A stretch of 64,000 bases of DNA, taken from Mycosarcoma maydis (Eukaryota > Basidiomycota > Ustilaginomycetes > Ustilaginales). Of this stretch, positions 42,384 to 52,283 are shown piece by piece; position 1 is the stretch's first letter; every line of letters begins with the position of its first letter. Made by a program: the position numbers and the translations under genes. The stretch spans positions 2,170,001 through 2,234,000 of the forward strand of contig NC_026478.1 in assembly GCF_000328475.2 (NCBI RefSeq), given 5' to 3'. Under the pieces are notes generated by a model that made no database searches, had not been told where the DNA came from, and worked only from the letters and a program-made list of their open reading frames with translations.

Positions 42384-43001
42384 CTAGAACCCTCTGCTCT
42401 CCAAGAACGCCTTGACGTCGTTGACTCGATTCCCACGGATCTTCAACTTGCCACTTGACTGGACTTTGGCGCTCTGTACAGGATCCAAGTAGGTTGGGTT
42501 GCCCGTCCTATCCAACAGCTTGCGACCGGGTTTGGGCCTCAACGGTTTCTTGTTGACCTGGTTGAAGGGCGAGGCGTCTTGGCGCGTGTATGTTTCCGAG
42601 AGAAACAGCGAGAGGTCAGTCTGCAGGTCCGAGACGGAGCCTTGAATCTTGCGAACTTCGGTCATGATCCGCGTCCCGCCGTTGCGAACGTCGGTGTAGA
42701 CGGGGAAGGACGAAAGCGTTTTTCCGACGCGAGGAACGAAGTAGCTATAGCGGACTGGCGTAGATCCATCTGAGGGGGAGCCGGCTTCGGATGAGGTGGA
42801 AGCGGTGGAGGAGGAAGAGGAAGAGGAAGAGTATGAAGAAGAGGAAGAGGAAGACGAGGATGGTGCAGAGGCGTCGGTTGAGTTGGGACGAAAAGTGAGC
42901 TTGCTGGTTGATGCAATGACGGAGGTTGAGGCAAAGGAAGAAGAGGAGAATGTGGGTAGGCGAAGCGCCGTACGCAGGTTGGCGCGACCGATCAAAGCCA
43001 T
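42384..43001 (-). CDS. IMG2: Mitochondrial large ribosomal subunit protein mL49
   Basis: The protein has 205 residues from the ATG that gives MALIGRANLRTALRLP; the frame runs four codons further, to a GTG. The N terminus is rich in Arg, Ser and Ala with few acids, as in a mitochondrial targeting sequence, and is followed by a polyserine run. The C-terminal half (about 80-205) fits mL49/IMG2: YSYFVPRVGKTLSSFPVYTD, NGGTRIMTEVRKIQGSVSDL and the closing VNDVKAFLESRGF. It should act in the matrix as part of the mitoribosome. The polyserine linker is unusual in length. The gene is divergent from SSS1. Confidence 0.86.
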   Translation of the reverse strand: MALIGRANLRTALRLPTFSSSSFASTSVIASTSKLTFRPNSTDASAPSSSSSSSSSYSSSSSSSSTASTSSEAGSPSDGSTPVRYSYFVPRVGKTLSSFPVYTDVRNGGTRIMTEVRKIQGSVSDLQTDLSLFLSETYTRQDASPFNQVNKKPLRPKPGRKLLDRTGNPTYLDPVQSAKVQSSGKLKIRGNRVNDVKAFLESRGF

Positions 43002-43199
43002 GCTTGCTGCCACTGTTGTATCGACGACTGGTGTGGGCGAAGAAAGCGTTGTATCAAGTGATATGATGGCGATGATGCGGTATGTTCAAGTCAAAGGCGA
43101 GCAAAGTAATCGTGAATCGTGAATGTAAGTAGCTTTCTTCCAAGCGTGAAGGTCGAAAAAATCACGGAATCCACTCGGCTCCGCCGACCCAAAGCGTGA

Positions 43200-43220
43200 A
43201 TCACGAATCACGAATCAAGA
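43200..43220. repeat. AATCACG repeat block
   Basis: Two exact AATCACG units and one AATCAAG unit in tandem. It lies 64 bases from an array of the reverse complement (43284-43318). Confidence 0.9.
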
Positions 43221-43283
43221 ATTTGCCGCACATCTTTTGATGTTAACGCTATCCTTCTAACAATGATTGTAATTTTCCGTAAC

Positions 43284-43318
43284 CGTGATTCGTGATTCGT
43301 GATTCGTGATTCGTGATT
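43284..43318. repeat. CGTGATT tandem array
   Basis: Five exact head-to-tail CGTGATT units, the reverse complement of AATCACG, in the IMG2/SSS1 divergent promoter. Confidence 0.95.
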
Positions 43319-43569
43319 TGTGTTCTTGTGGCCAGATGCGGAGAAGCCTTGAAGGCCCTTCCACTTCGCGGTTGGCCGCCGACGTGGCGCATTGCTCACA
43401 TTCACGATTCGTGATTCACATTCGTGATTGAGAGAGCCTTGGAAGATCTGACGGCGCAAAACCCTCTGGAGAACCTGTCATCGACCGCCCACCCCCATCA
43501 CTACCTGTGCTTCCACATCCTTCTCGTTTCAACGACAGCCACCCTCGCCAGCACACGCATACCGAAACC

Positions 43570-44418
43570 ATGTCAGACTCGATCAAGGAATTCGTCGAGA
43601 TCCCACAGAACTTCTTCCGCGAAGGAACGCACTTTGTCAACCGTTGCACAAAGCCGAATCGCAAAGGTGGGTCATTCAGTCACGCTCAAACACGTTGAAT
43701 CTTGCGCCAAAGGCAAACCTCGAGCTCTATTGTTGCGAAGCTGACTTCAGCACCAAAGCAAAAGAGCATCGGTTGGACGCTGGCAAGCGGGTGAAGGAAA
43801 ACAAAGCGATTTGTATTGCAAGACATGACTGACGGATTGATCTCTTTTGGCGCTTGGCTTCGATGGCGGTGGAAATCAACAGAATACATCCAAATCTGCA
43901 GAGCGGTAGGATTGGGCTTTGTCGTCATGGGCTTCATCGGGTACTTTGTCAAGCTTGTACGTATGCACGCCAACAGCGACCGCGCATCTCTTTGGACCGT
44001 ACTCTGAGATCGGAACGACGTGCAGTGGCAGAGATGCGAGCACGAGTAGCATCGTTGATGCGCAAGAGAGTCTGCTGCTCTCTGCATCCTGGCCCGGGAA
44101 TCATGTCGATCGGTAGCTCGTACGGGGAGGACGAGCGCAAGATGTTCGGGCGAGGGAAACGGATGAGGATTTTTACTGACGTCGACACGTTCTGTCTTTC
44201 GACCTTCATATGATGCTACAACGGATATCCTTGGATCGGACAGATTCACATTCCAATCCACTCAATCGTACGTACACAGCAGTTGCTCGGCCATTTGTGC
44301 ACATCTTTGCTAACTCTTCTTGTCTCGTCCCGCTTCTCCATCCAATCGCTTCGCATATCCTTGTTCGTTCGTTATTACGTGTTGCACAACCCTTTGGCAA
44401 CCTCTGCAGCTTGTGTAA
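43570..44418 (+). CDS. SSS1: Sec61 gamma subunit SSS1, four coding exons
   Basis: I rebuilt this gene from exons 43570-43666, 43883-43956, 44244-44267 and 44410-44418. Joined, they encode 67 residues: MSDSIKEFVEIPQNFFREGT at the start, a KPNRK-EYIQICRAVG junction, the membrane segment GLGFVVMGFIGYFVKL, and an IHIPIHSILV end, which is the pattern of yeast Sss1 (ending IHIPI....V). All three introns are GT...AG; the donors are GTGGGT, GTACGT and GTACGT. SSS1 is the small tail-anchored subunit of the ER protein-conducting channel. The 24-base third exon and 9-base coding part of the last exon are very short, so no single frame shows the whole protein. The gene converges on RPL35. Confidence 0.92.
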
Positions 44419-45400
44419 GTTTGCCTCCTCTCGATTGGCCTGGTAATCCCCATACCGGCTTTTTTGGACCATTCGTAACAGTGGTCGAAGTACATGCTCT
44501 CGTTGCAATCGTTCGTTCGCTGACATTCTTCATCCTCTTTCGGTCCTCATTTCGTCTCCTGTGCTTTTCGCACCAGTGGTGGAGCCTAACCAAGGGATTC
44601 TCACGACTCGACCTTTGTATTCCCGTGCGAGACAACTTTTTGCATCAATCTCATGGTGTTCCGTATTTCACTTTGATTTGCCATGCCATTGTGCTGGCAA
44701 TAGAGGCGCAACTAGTGGTAACCGTTCTGGAGCAGCTCCGACTTCTGGGCCAGCTCGAGCGCCTAAAGCCGGTTCGGTCAAGGTGTGATGGTAAAAGCAA
44801 AGACGCGTTTTGCACACAGCTGGTCAAAGGAAAGGAGAGGACCCAAGTGAAAAGGAAGTCTCTCTCCTCGTCACCGGGTTGCTGCGTTTCACAAGCACCA
44901 AGATGAATCTGGAATGTGTGTCAGCGGTCTTGTATTCAACGTCCTGATCAAGTGATTCGAGATTAGGTGACGTTCACAGCGGCTTAAAAGACTGCGCTCG
45001 TTCAAAATCAACCATGATACAGTCGTGAGTCACAAAGTCTACCCACACACACGCAGTAAGAGCGTGTCTTAATCAGTGGACAAGGCTCAATACATCCCGA
45101 ATATCTAGATCACCGACAGACTCGCTGAAAACTCCACACAACTTGTCAAGAGAGAAGCACCCAATAGCTCGCCACCGTGAAGCGAGGGTTTGGGCATGTG
45201 TGCATTTTTGGGGTGTATGATGATGATGAAAGAAGCGCGCAACCTCTTACTCAAGAGGTCAAGCGAATCTCGAGGCTAGTATAACACAACTACGATCCGG
45301 AAGAATCCACCTAGCCTTTCGGTGAAGCAGCAAGCTCCGCGGAATCATAGCTTTCAACGAGAAAGAAAGGAAGACATGCATGCGAAGAGAGAGCGACAGT
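44419..45400. other. Convergent 3' region between SSS1 and RPL35
   Basis: This region should hold the 3' untranslated parts of both genes. Overlapping frames on both strands have no recognisable features. Nothing else is supported. Confidence 0.55.
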
Positions 45401-47136
45401 TTATGCCTTGAGAACGTACTTGCGGTTGGCAAAGTGGATCTCGCGCTTGTGCTGACGCTCGGTGATGCGGGTGCGCTCGTGCTGTGTGCCATGCATGGAA
45501 AAAAGGGTTGCAACAAGGTCAGTGGATGAGGTCTCAACCGCTTACGAAGCGCAGCAGCAGTACAGTGTGGAGCAGAGAGGTGACACGTTGGGAGCGCATG
45601 GCGAAACGTTGCTGGATCGCGTGTCCATGGCTGGGCATGCGCTGATTGGCCAAACGACTAGATGCTGTTCATGTGGATGACTGCGTGTAGCGACTCGTGG
45701 TGGTCAAGAGCCTTGTTGGTGCTTCTGTGGGTGCAACACAAAACTGCGTCGAGTTGCCTGCCTTGTCACGATCTTTCTGATTCCGTCCAGGATGCCGCTG
45801 GCGTCTGTTTGTCAAGTCGTAAGCAGACGCCTCCGGTGAAATCCAACGGTGCCTTGTGCCTTGCCTGCGATCGAATCTGCGAATGTCATCCTGTAACCGT
45901 CCTTGCACTCTCCGCTCTCTGGCTGCAACACTAAGCTGTGACGGCTTCTATTCAGAACACTTACCTGGTTGAGCTTGCGGCGGATAGCACGGGTCTTCTT
46001 GGCACGCAGGTCGAGAGGGATCTGGCTCTTGCCCTTGTAGAACTCGCGCAGGTTGGCACGCTGCTTCTGGTTCATGACGGTGAGGACACGGGCAATGTCC
46101 TTGCGCAGCGAGTTGATGCGCAGGATCTTGCTCGACGAACCACCAGCAACCTTCTGGACGCGAAGGTTGAGCAGCTCAGTCTTGAGCTCCTCGAGCTGCT
46201 TGGTGAGGTCCGTCTTGGACTTTGACTGAAGCTCGAACGTCTTGACAACCTGCAAGGATGAGAAATGATCATGATCATGGTGTGGTGGAGCAAGCCTGGT
46301 GGTCAGTTTATGTTGTTGGAGAGTTGGAAAAAAGTGATGCAACGATGGAGCGACAATGCAGGCAGAGCATGGCGTTGATGTTGGTCGCAGTGCTGAGACG
46401 ATGGAATGAATCGTGGCTGCAAAGTTGCGTGGAAAGGTTGTTATAGCTGATGCACGCAGTTCCAACAGCTGCATTTGTAACGATATGTTTTCTGGGAACC
46501 GTGGCCGGTCTAAAGCTCAGATCCAAGCTGTTGTACGACCAATGTTCCACGCAGTCCTCTACGGACTTGATGCTGCATTGATGTCGAGGTCGTGCGTACG
46601 AGGTGCCAAGCGGAAAGCGCCGTTAGGCGTGGACTGCAAAAGTTGGCAGCATGATAAATGGCGGTTTGTTGTCTTCGATGTTCGTATTGTGTTCTGTTGG
46701 CTTGGCGATTCATTTACTGTATGTCAAACGTGATCATCACGGCAGTGGATAGCACCATTGCATACTAGACAACTAAACATGCATCCTGAAGAATACGCGG
46801 ATGTCTCCCGTGCCCAAGCCCTTTTAGACCTCTTAGACGCCATGACGGCATGGACTGATGCACGTCCTGCTGGATCTATGTCCGTGATCAGAAACGCCTC
46901 AACGGCTTCCAGAATATGCCTGTTTCCCTGTTTCCAGCTGATTCCAAAACTTCACGAGTCATATGTGCAATACATGCGCGATAGTCGTCGTACTGCTGTT
47001 CGTATGCTGATTGTTTGCACGTTGTCGCTACCCGAATGCTGGTCGTAGAGTGAATGTCGGCTGCGGATGCTGCAATGCCAATGTGCTTTGTCGCTCGTCG
47101 CTGTCATCACATCATACGTATGATGACACCTACCAT
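45401..47136 (-). CDS. RPL35: 60S ribosomal protein L35 (uL29), three exons
   Basis: Exons on the minus strand are 47134-47136 (the ATG alone), 45965-46249 and 45401-45481, giving 122 residues. The middle exon encodes [20 protein letters not shown] through RRKLNQ and the last encodes [20 protein letters not shown] plus KYVLKA. This matches uL29, which lies beside the ribosomal exit tunnel. The second intron (483 bases, GTAAGT...CAG) is certain. The first intron (884 bases, GTAGGT...CAG) is inferred: the exon with VVKTF lacks a start, and an ATG directly followed by GTAGGT lies upstream after a pyrimidine-rich stretch. Yeast RPL35 genes also have an intron right after the start codon. A different, nearer first exon cannot be excluded. 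Confidence 0.9.
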
Positions 47137-48155
47137 TTTGAACGACGGAACGGGAATAAGGTGATGAAAAGGCGGAGGGTGAAGAAGTCTTGAGGATTGT
47201 AAGGACGATCGAACGGTGATGGTGACTGGGTCGACTCCCTCTCCCTGATCCGACTGTGCTTGACTGTCGTGGTGCCGGATGCGTAAAAATCAAGCCTGCA
47301 GACAGCGCTTCAGTCGAATTCTCAAAACTCAACCCCATCCACTCAGGTTGCTTCTAGATTCGCTGTCTTCACGCACAACGAGCACAGAGCGTAAACCTCA
47401 GTTTGAACCTGCAGTTGCTGCGTGCCGAACTATTGCTGAATCTGGAGCGAGGAAAGGCCAGGCAGGACAGCCTCTCTCGCGAGCACAGAAAGCCAACATA
47501 CTAGTCAGCAACCGAATATTTTCTTCCGCCTCTCAGACGCTGAGCCAAAATCGGCCGTCTTTTTATCAGATCACGTGCAGTACTATAAAGGACCTAAAAA
47601 GTGTGAACTAAACCAAACACATATAATCTAACAGCTCGGTTGGCGTTTTGCCTCGTGACTTACGACTGCGTCTTGACTCATACAGTAACTGATTCGTCAC
47701 GAGCACGCTGCACGATGAATACGAGATTCAAGAAGTAACAACAATTGCGATTGTCGTGGCCTGCCGGAAGAGCGACATATATGATACAGTCTGAATAAAA
47801 GCGCGAACCGTAGAAAGAAGGATGCGACCTTAGTGAGAGAAACAAAGGAAGGTAACAAGAGGGTGTGTGCGTATGGGAGAGTACGAGCGAGATGCCGAAC
47901 GCAAGAGAGACGGATCCCGATGGAGGCTTGCTCCTGGCGATGTCCTCGTTGCGCGTCGAGCAGCTAGCTGAGTACCTGTCGTTGCAAAGAGGGAGCGAGA
48001 TACTGTAGAGAGATGAACGAGAGGTGATTGTGATGGTGCTTCACTGATGCTAAGCGAAAGAAAATGTTAGAGGACACGACGGGACTGGGAAAGAGTGTGT
48101 GTAGACTGTACTTGGTCTTAAAGCAAATGTTCGTCCAGGTCGATGTGCAAGGCCT
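47137..48155. other. Intergenic region upstream of RPL35
   Basis: The part next to RPL35 (about 47137-47200) is purine-rich on the plus strand, so the RPL35 leader would be pyrimidine-rich, as is usual for ribosomal-protein genes. The rest is the 3' side of the next minus-strand gene. No other gene is seen. Confidence 0.55.
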
Positions 48156-51100
48156 TCACATGCTATCCACGGACAAATCACTGGTCTTGTAAGCGAGTCG
48201 GCCGATCATGCCGGTAGTGGGCAAATCTTGTACGTCAGATATTACGCTTCCTCGCGAGCCTAGCGTGTGTCGCATGCCCATGGCCTTGCCCAAGCCATGA
48301 TGTCCGAAACTCGACTTGACTGGGCTGGGGAAGTGACCTATCCTCGAGAACGATCCTAACGAAGAAGCAATCGAACCCATCGAAGTGTTGCTGTCCGAAT
48401 GCGTCAACGACGGCTCGGCGTGACCGGCTCGACCCGTCTCGAGCGCGCCTTTCGAGCTGACAGTGGGCAATACGCCACCCTGACGGTACGTGGTGCAGCG
48501 CGAGCTACGACATTCTTCGTTGTATCGCGACGATCGGTCTCCCGACACGTGGGCTGGCACAGGGCTTGAGAAATTGGCAGGGAGCGCAGGCGAAAACGCC
48601 GGTCGCTCGAATCGCTTCATCGGGCTGCTGTCGCCGCCGTGCAGGCTAGCAGCCAGACTCAGTGGCCTCAGTTTGAGCGAAGACGGAGAGGATGCTCCAT
48701 CCCGCTGCTCTCCGTAAGGAGAAAGGCGGTTGGCAGCGTTTGTGTCAATGGGTGCAAGTTGACCCCTTGATGGACGGACACGTCGTGGAACAGAGCCAGC
48801 CGAAGAAGCAGAAGAAGCAGAGCTCGTCGACGGCGTGGGTGCATGTCTCGACTGCTTTTGCGTTGCAGTCGCGTCCACGGGTGTCAAAGGAGGGGTCAGA
48901 GGTCCAACAAGGCGGCTGTCAGTATGAGGCATGAGGACGAGGTCGTTGAGCTTCTTACAAGCGTAGGGCTCAGCAACAGCACTCTTAGGACTGTCTTCCA
49001 GCGTCTCCCTCTCCTCGTCATCCCGTTCCTCTTCGCTCTCGAATAGGCCGAGACCCATGGTCTGAACACCGCCAGAGACCTCCTCAGGGATGTTGCGAAG
49101 CGACGACGTTTGCGACATTTGCGATTTTCGGTAGCGTTGAGCAGCCTGGCTGTCGCGCTTGGCGTCCTTGGCTTTGGCCTTGGCCACGTTTTGCTGGACA
49201 CTGGCAAGCAGCTTGGCCCGGCGATCGGCGGCAAGATCGAGATCTTCGCCCATGGTGTCCGACAGGCACGTGCTGTTGCTCATAATGCTGATGGTGGAGG
49301 CGGCGACACTGATCATGCTGTCACGGTAGGAAAGGTGCTCAAGCTCCGATTCCAGCTCCTCTTCTTGGAGCGCCAGAGCGCTGGAATCAGAGCTCAAATC
49401 GGGTCGCGGCGTGGTGTCACCCATTACAGGGCTTGTGGAGGCGCTCGTGACTTGTGGCTGGTTCAAGTTTAGCGCTGGAGCAGCAGCAGGACCGCAGATG
49501 CTAGGTGAGGATGTGACGCCAAACTCGATCTGCTCACCAGACGGAGTCTCTTGGGCGACGCGGGGTGACGACACCGCTTCAGATGGATCCACGGCATCCT
49601 CACGTGCGTCCACGGTGGGGTTGACACCCCATTGACTGGTGTGCAGCATGGGCGAAGGCGATGCAGCCGAGTAGAGCGACTGGGGCGAGCCTTCTAGACG
49701 GCCAGCTGCAGAGCTAGGCTTTTTGAATCGCAGCGGCTCGGTGGGCTCGATCTTCTGACCATTGAAAAGGATGGCAGGACTGAACCCGAATCTGACCTCG
49801 TTGGCTTGCTGACCCAATAGTGGACTCGTGGAAGGTCGCGCCGGTGTCTCGGCCGGCTGGCTGGACTTGACCTTGGGCGTCGCATCGCCAGCGACAGGAT
49901 CGCCGACATCCGCGCTGTCTGCAAAGTTGTGGAAGCGGTCGCCATTGGGCTTGGGGAAGTGGTGGAGGGTGCTGAGGGGAGTACTGTTCTTGGACGCGAG
50001 ACCGGGCGAGCTTGTCATCGATTTACGAGAGAGGCTCAGCCTAGCCTTGAGAGATTCGGTGAAACCAGGCTTTGGACTGAAGTTGGGACTGAGCGAAGGC
50101 GAGGTGCCGCGAATCTTGGGGCTGAGCTGAGCCAAGATGGGACTGTCTGCGCCGAGACCTGGAGAGAGATGCCCAGCATCCATCGGAGGGTCGGGGATCA
50201 GAGTGTGGTGATACGGGCTCTTGAAGTTCATGCCTGCACCCTTGCTCGTGCCAGCGAGAGGAAGGTGATCGCTCGATCTGACTGTCCGATTCATGATGCT
50301 GGCATGGTTGACTTCGAAGGACTCGACGTGATGCTCGGGCTTGTGACANNNNNNNNNNNNNNNNNNNNNNNNNNNNNNNNNNNNNNNNNNNNNNNNNNNN
50401 NNNNNNNNNNNNNNNNNNNNNNNNNNNNNNNNNNNNNNNNNNNNNNNNACTTCGAACGACTCGACGTTAATGCTCGGGCTTGTGACATTGCCATCCGAGG
50501 GTGGCATAGGTGCGGTACGCGGATTCATGCAGTTGAATGTGTTGACTTTTGGTCGGTCGAGAGCGCCCAGCGTCGACGCCCTCTTGCGCGTCGGGAAGGG
50601 CGCGACTGCTTCAGAAGGCTCGTCAGCAAAGGTAGCAGGGAAGCTGGCCTGATGCGTCTGGTCTTGAGCCGTCTTAGGGACAGAGACAGGCGTAGGCGGA
50701 AGAGGCGGAATCGAAGCAGCAGGCACGATGTTGGCTTTACCGATGCTTGTGTTGGCCTCATCGACGCTGGTCTGTGACGAACTAAGCGACATATCATCGC
50801 TCGAAGAGGATCGACTGTTGGTTGATGACTCATCTATGGACGGATTGCTAGCTTCAAGATCGTCGTCTGAGCTTCGCGACGGCGTGTGCAATCCATTCAG
50901 CAAGTTGGTCAACGTGTCATGCGACGCACTCTTCGCTGGACCGAGTCCGAGACTCAGCGGGCGGTAGGGCAAGAGAGTCTCCTGCCCGTCTTCCGAGTCA
51001 AGATTTGGGGATAACGCAGTGTCGATGGTGTCCATATTGATGCAGATCTGTCCAGTGGATCCGGTTGCGCTGTGGAAGGAGTCGAGTGCAGAGGATGCAG

Positions 51101-52283
51101 CGCTCGTTGCAGTGGCTTTGCTCGATTTGCTCTGCAAGGAGCCATTGGAGGGCAATTTGTGCATCGGTGCGCTTGTTGGCGCAGGAGGCAAGCCGGCTGA
51201 GGGTGGAGGCGTCGGTAGGTGGGAGCGTCCTGGCGCGAATGAATGCACGGCGGTGAGTTTTGCGGGAGGGTTTGCTCTGAAGCGTGGAAGCATTTCAGTC
51301 TCTGGCTGAGTGGGCGACAAGGCGTCGATGAGACTTTGCATACCAACGCTCATCTGTGGCTGTTTTGCTTGTTCAGATGCCAAAGAATCGAGGCCCAAAG
51401 TGTTGCTGTTGTTTCGGTCAAAGGAGAAGTCGGCGGGAAGCTGGAGCGACTGCTCAAAAGACTCTTCGTTTCCAAAGTCGATGCCGAGATCAAGAATTGG
51501 TGTTAGAGAGGGCTCTTCCTCGTCATTTGGATCCTGCTTTGCCTGCATCTCGATGTCGACGAGGGTCTCCTTCGCTTCCGAGCTCGAAGTGGCGGAGAAA
51601 TCAGGCAAGACGCCAAGGCTGCGAAGCAACATGGATGGCACCGCGCTTCGTGTAAGCTTCCTTTTCTGTTCTGAAGCGTCTATTTTCTTGTCGGTGGCGC
51701 TAGCCTTGGAAGGAGATGGCGATGTGATCCGTGGAGACTTTCCATAGGCGACAGGCTTGAGAAGGATACTGGGGCCAGGAGACAAGGCTAGCTCAGTCAA
51801 GCCTGGAGATTTGGGTGTGCGAGGTGTTTGTGGAGAAGACTGATCAGCCGATACAGGAGGTGGCATCCTTGGCGAGAGCAGCGCAGCCTTGGGCAGCTTT
51901 GGAGAGGCGAATGGCCTTGCTGAGAACAAGTTGTGCTGACGCATGGTCGTTTCTGACCTTTGTGCGAGCGGCGATTTGGCAGGTCCATGCTGAACGTTGT
52001 AAGCGCGTTCAGAAGCAAAGGTGCGATTAGGCACGCTAATGTCTTCGGCTGATATTGACTTGTCCTTGATGCGTTGTGCGTAGATGGCAGCGGCTGACGC
52101 TGGTGCTTGCGAAGGGGCGATCAAAAAGGACTTGCGCTTTTTTGCTTGCAAATATCGGCGTAACGCTACGGCGACGAAGATGGCAGAAGCAGCTACAGCG
52201 GTGCATGCAGCAGCGAGAAGCGCCGTCGAAAGCGTCGATAGACCACTACTGGAGCCAGCAGCAGCACCAGGAGTGCCCGACAT
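48156..52283 (-). CDS. Large single-span membrane protein, unknown function (gap inside)
   Basis: The frame has 1375 codons including 100 unknown bases, and starts at an ATG. A hydrophobic segment at about 20-43 (STALLAAACTAVAASAIFVA...) is followed at once by RRYLQAKKRK. This fits a signal-anchor with a short outside N terminus and a very long inside tail. The tail is Ser/Pro-rich and likely disordered, with dozens of SP sites and a possible short helix around YAQRIKDKSISAED (about 68-81). I recognise no domain. The reading frame stays open on both sides of the gap, which supports a real gene. It may be a membrane-tethered scaffold or phosphoprotein, but that is only a guess. It is divergent from YSF3. 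Confidence 0.7.
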   Translation of the reverse strand: MSGTPGAAAGSSSGLSTLSTALLAAACTAVAASAIFVAVALRRYLQAKKRKSFLIAPSQAPASAAAIYAQRIKDKSISAEDISVPNRTFASERAYNVQHGPAKSPLAQRSETTMRQHNLFSARPFASPKLPKAALLSPRMPPPVSADQSSPQTPRTPKSPGLTELALSPGPSILLKPVAYGKSPRITSPSPSKASATDKKIDASEQKRKLTRSAVPSMLLRSLGVLPDFSATSSSEAKETLVDIEMQAKQDPNDEEEPSLTPILDLGIDFGNEESFEQSLQLPADFSFDRNNSNTLGLDSLASEQAKQPQMSVGMQSLIDALSPTQPETEMLPRFRANPPAKLTAVHSFAPGRSHLPTPPPSAGLPPAPTSAPMHKLPSNGSLQSKSSKATATSAASSALDSFHSATGSTGQICINMDTIDTALSPNLDSEDGQETLLPYRPLSLGLGPAKSASHDTLTNLLNGLHTPSRSSDDDLEASNPSIDESSTNSRSSSSDDMSLSSSQTSVDEANTSIGKANIVPAASIPPLPPTPVSVPKTAQDQTHQASFPATFADEPSEAVAPFPTRKRASTLGALDRPKVNTFNCMNPRTAPMPPSDGNVTSPSINVESFEXXXXXXXXXXXXXXXXXXXXXXXXXXXXXXXXXXCHKPEHHVESFEVNHASIMNRTVRSSDHLPLAGTSKGAGMNFKSPYHHTLIPDPPMDAGHLSPGLGADSPILAQLSPKIRGTSPSLSPNFSPKPGFTESLKARLSLSRKSMTSSPGLASKNSTPLSTLHHFPKPNGDRFHNFADSADVGDPVAGDATPKVKSSQPAETPARPSTSPLLGQQANEVRFGFSPAILFNGQKIEPTEPLRFKKPSSAAGRLEGSPQSLYSAASPSPMLHTSQWGVNPTVDAREDAVDPSEAVSSPRVAQETPSGEQIEFGVTSSPSICGPAAAPALNLNQPQVTSASTSPVMGDTTPRPDLSSDSSALALQEEELESELEHLSYRDSMISVAASTISIMSNSTCLSDTMGEDLDLAADRRAKLLASVQQNVAKAKAKDAKRDSQAAQRYRKSQMSQTSSLRNIPEEVSGGVQTMGLGLFESEEERDDEERETLEDSPKSAVAEPYACKKLNDLVLMPHTDSRLVGPLTPPLTPVDATATQKQSRHAPTPSTSSASSASSAGSVPRRVRPSRGQLAPIDTNAANRLSPYGEQRDGASSPSSLKLRPLSLAASLHGGDSSPMKRFERPAFSPALPANFSSPVPAHVSGDRSSRYNEECRSSRCTTYRQGGVLPTVSSKGALETGRAGHAEPSLTHSDSNTSMGSIASSLGSFSRIGHFPSPVKSSFGHHGLGKAMGMRHTLGSRGSVISDVQDLPTTGMIGRLAYKTSDLSVDSM
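50349..50448. other. Assembly gap of exactly 100 N
   Basis: This is a placeholder gap inside the large membrane-protein gene. The 38 bases on the left (50311-50348) and the 39 bases on the right (50449-50487) are nearly identical, so the two contig ends probably overlap or lie in a short tandem repeat. Confidence 0.97.

Larger units (their letters stand above)
43002..43569. promoter_or_regulatory. Divergent promoter of IMG2 and SSS1, dense in 7-bp repeats
   Basis: Within 570 bases there are four separate blocks of the 7-bp family: near 43110-43122, 43200-43220, 43284-43318 and 43400-43429. Orientation differs between blocks (AATCACG at 43200, CGTGATT at 43284), which makes the region a large imperfect inverted repeat. 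No coding frame is supported. Confidence 0.7.

Noticed and set aside
46250..47133. Intronic C/D-box snoRNA in RPL35
   Set aside because: C-box-like GTGATGA copies are present, but I found no CTGA D box at a suitable distance and no terminal stem.
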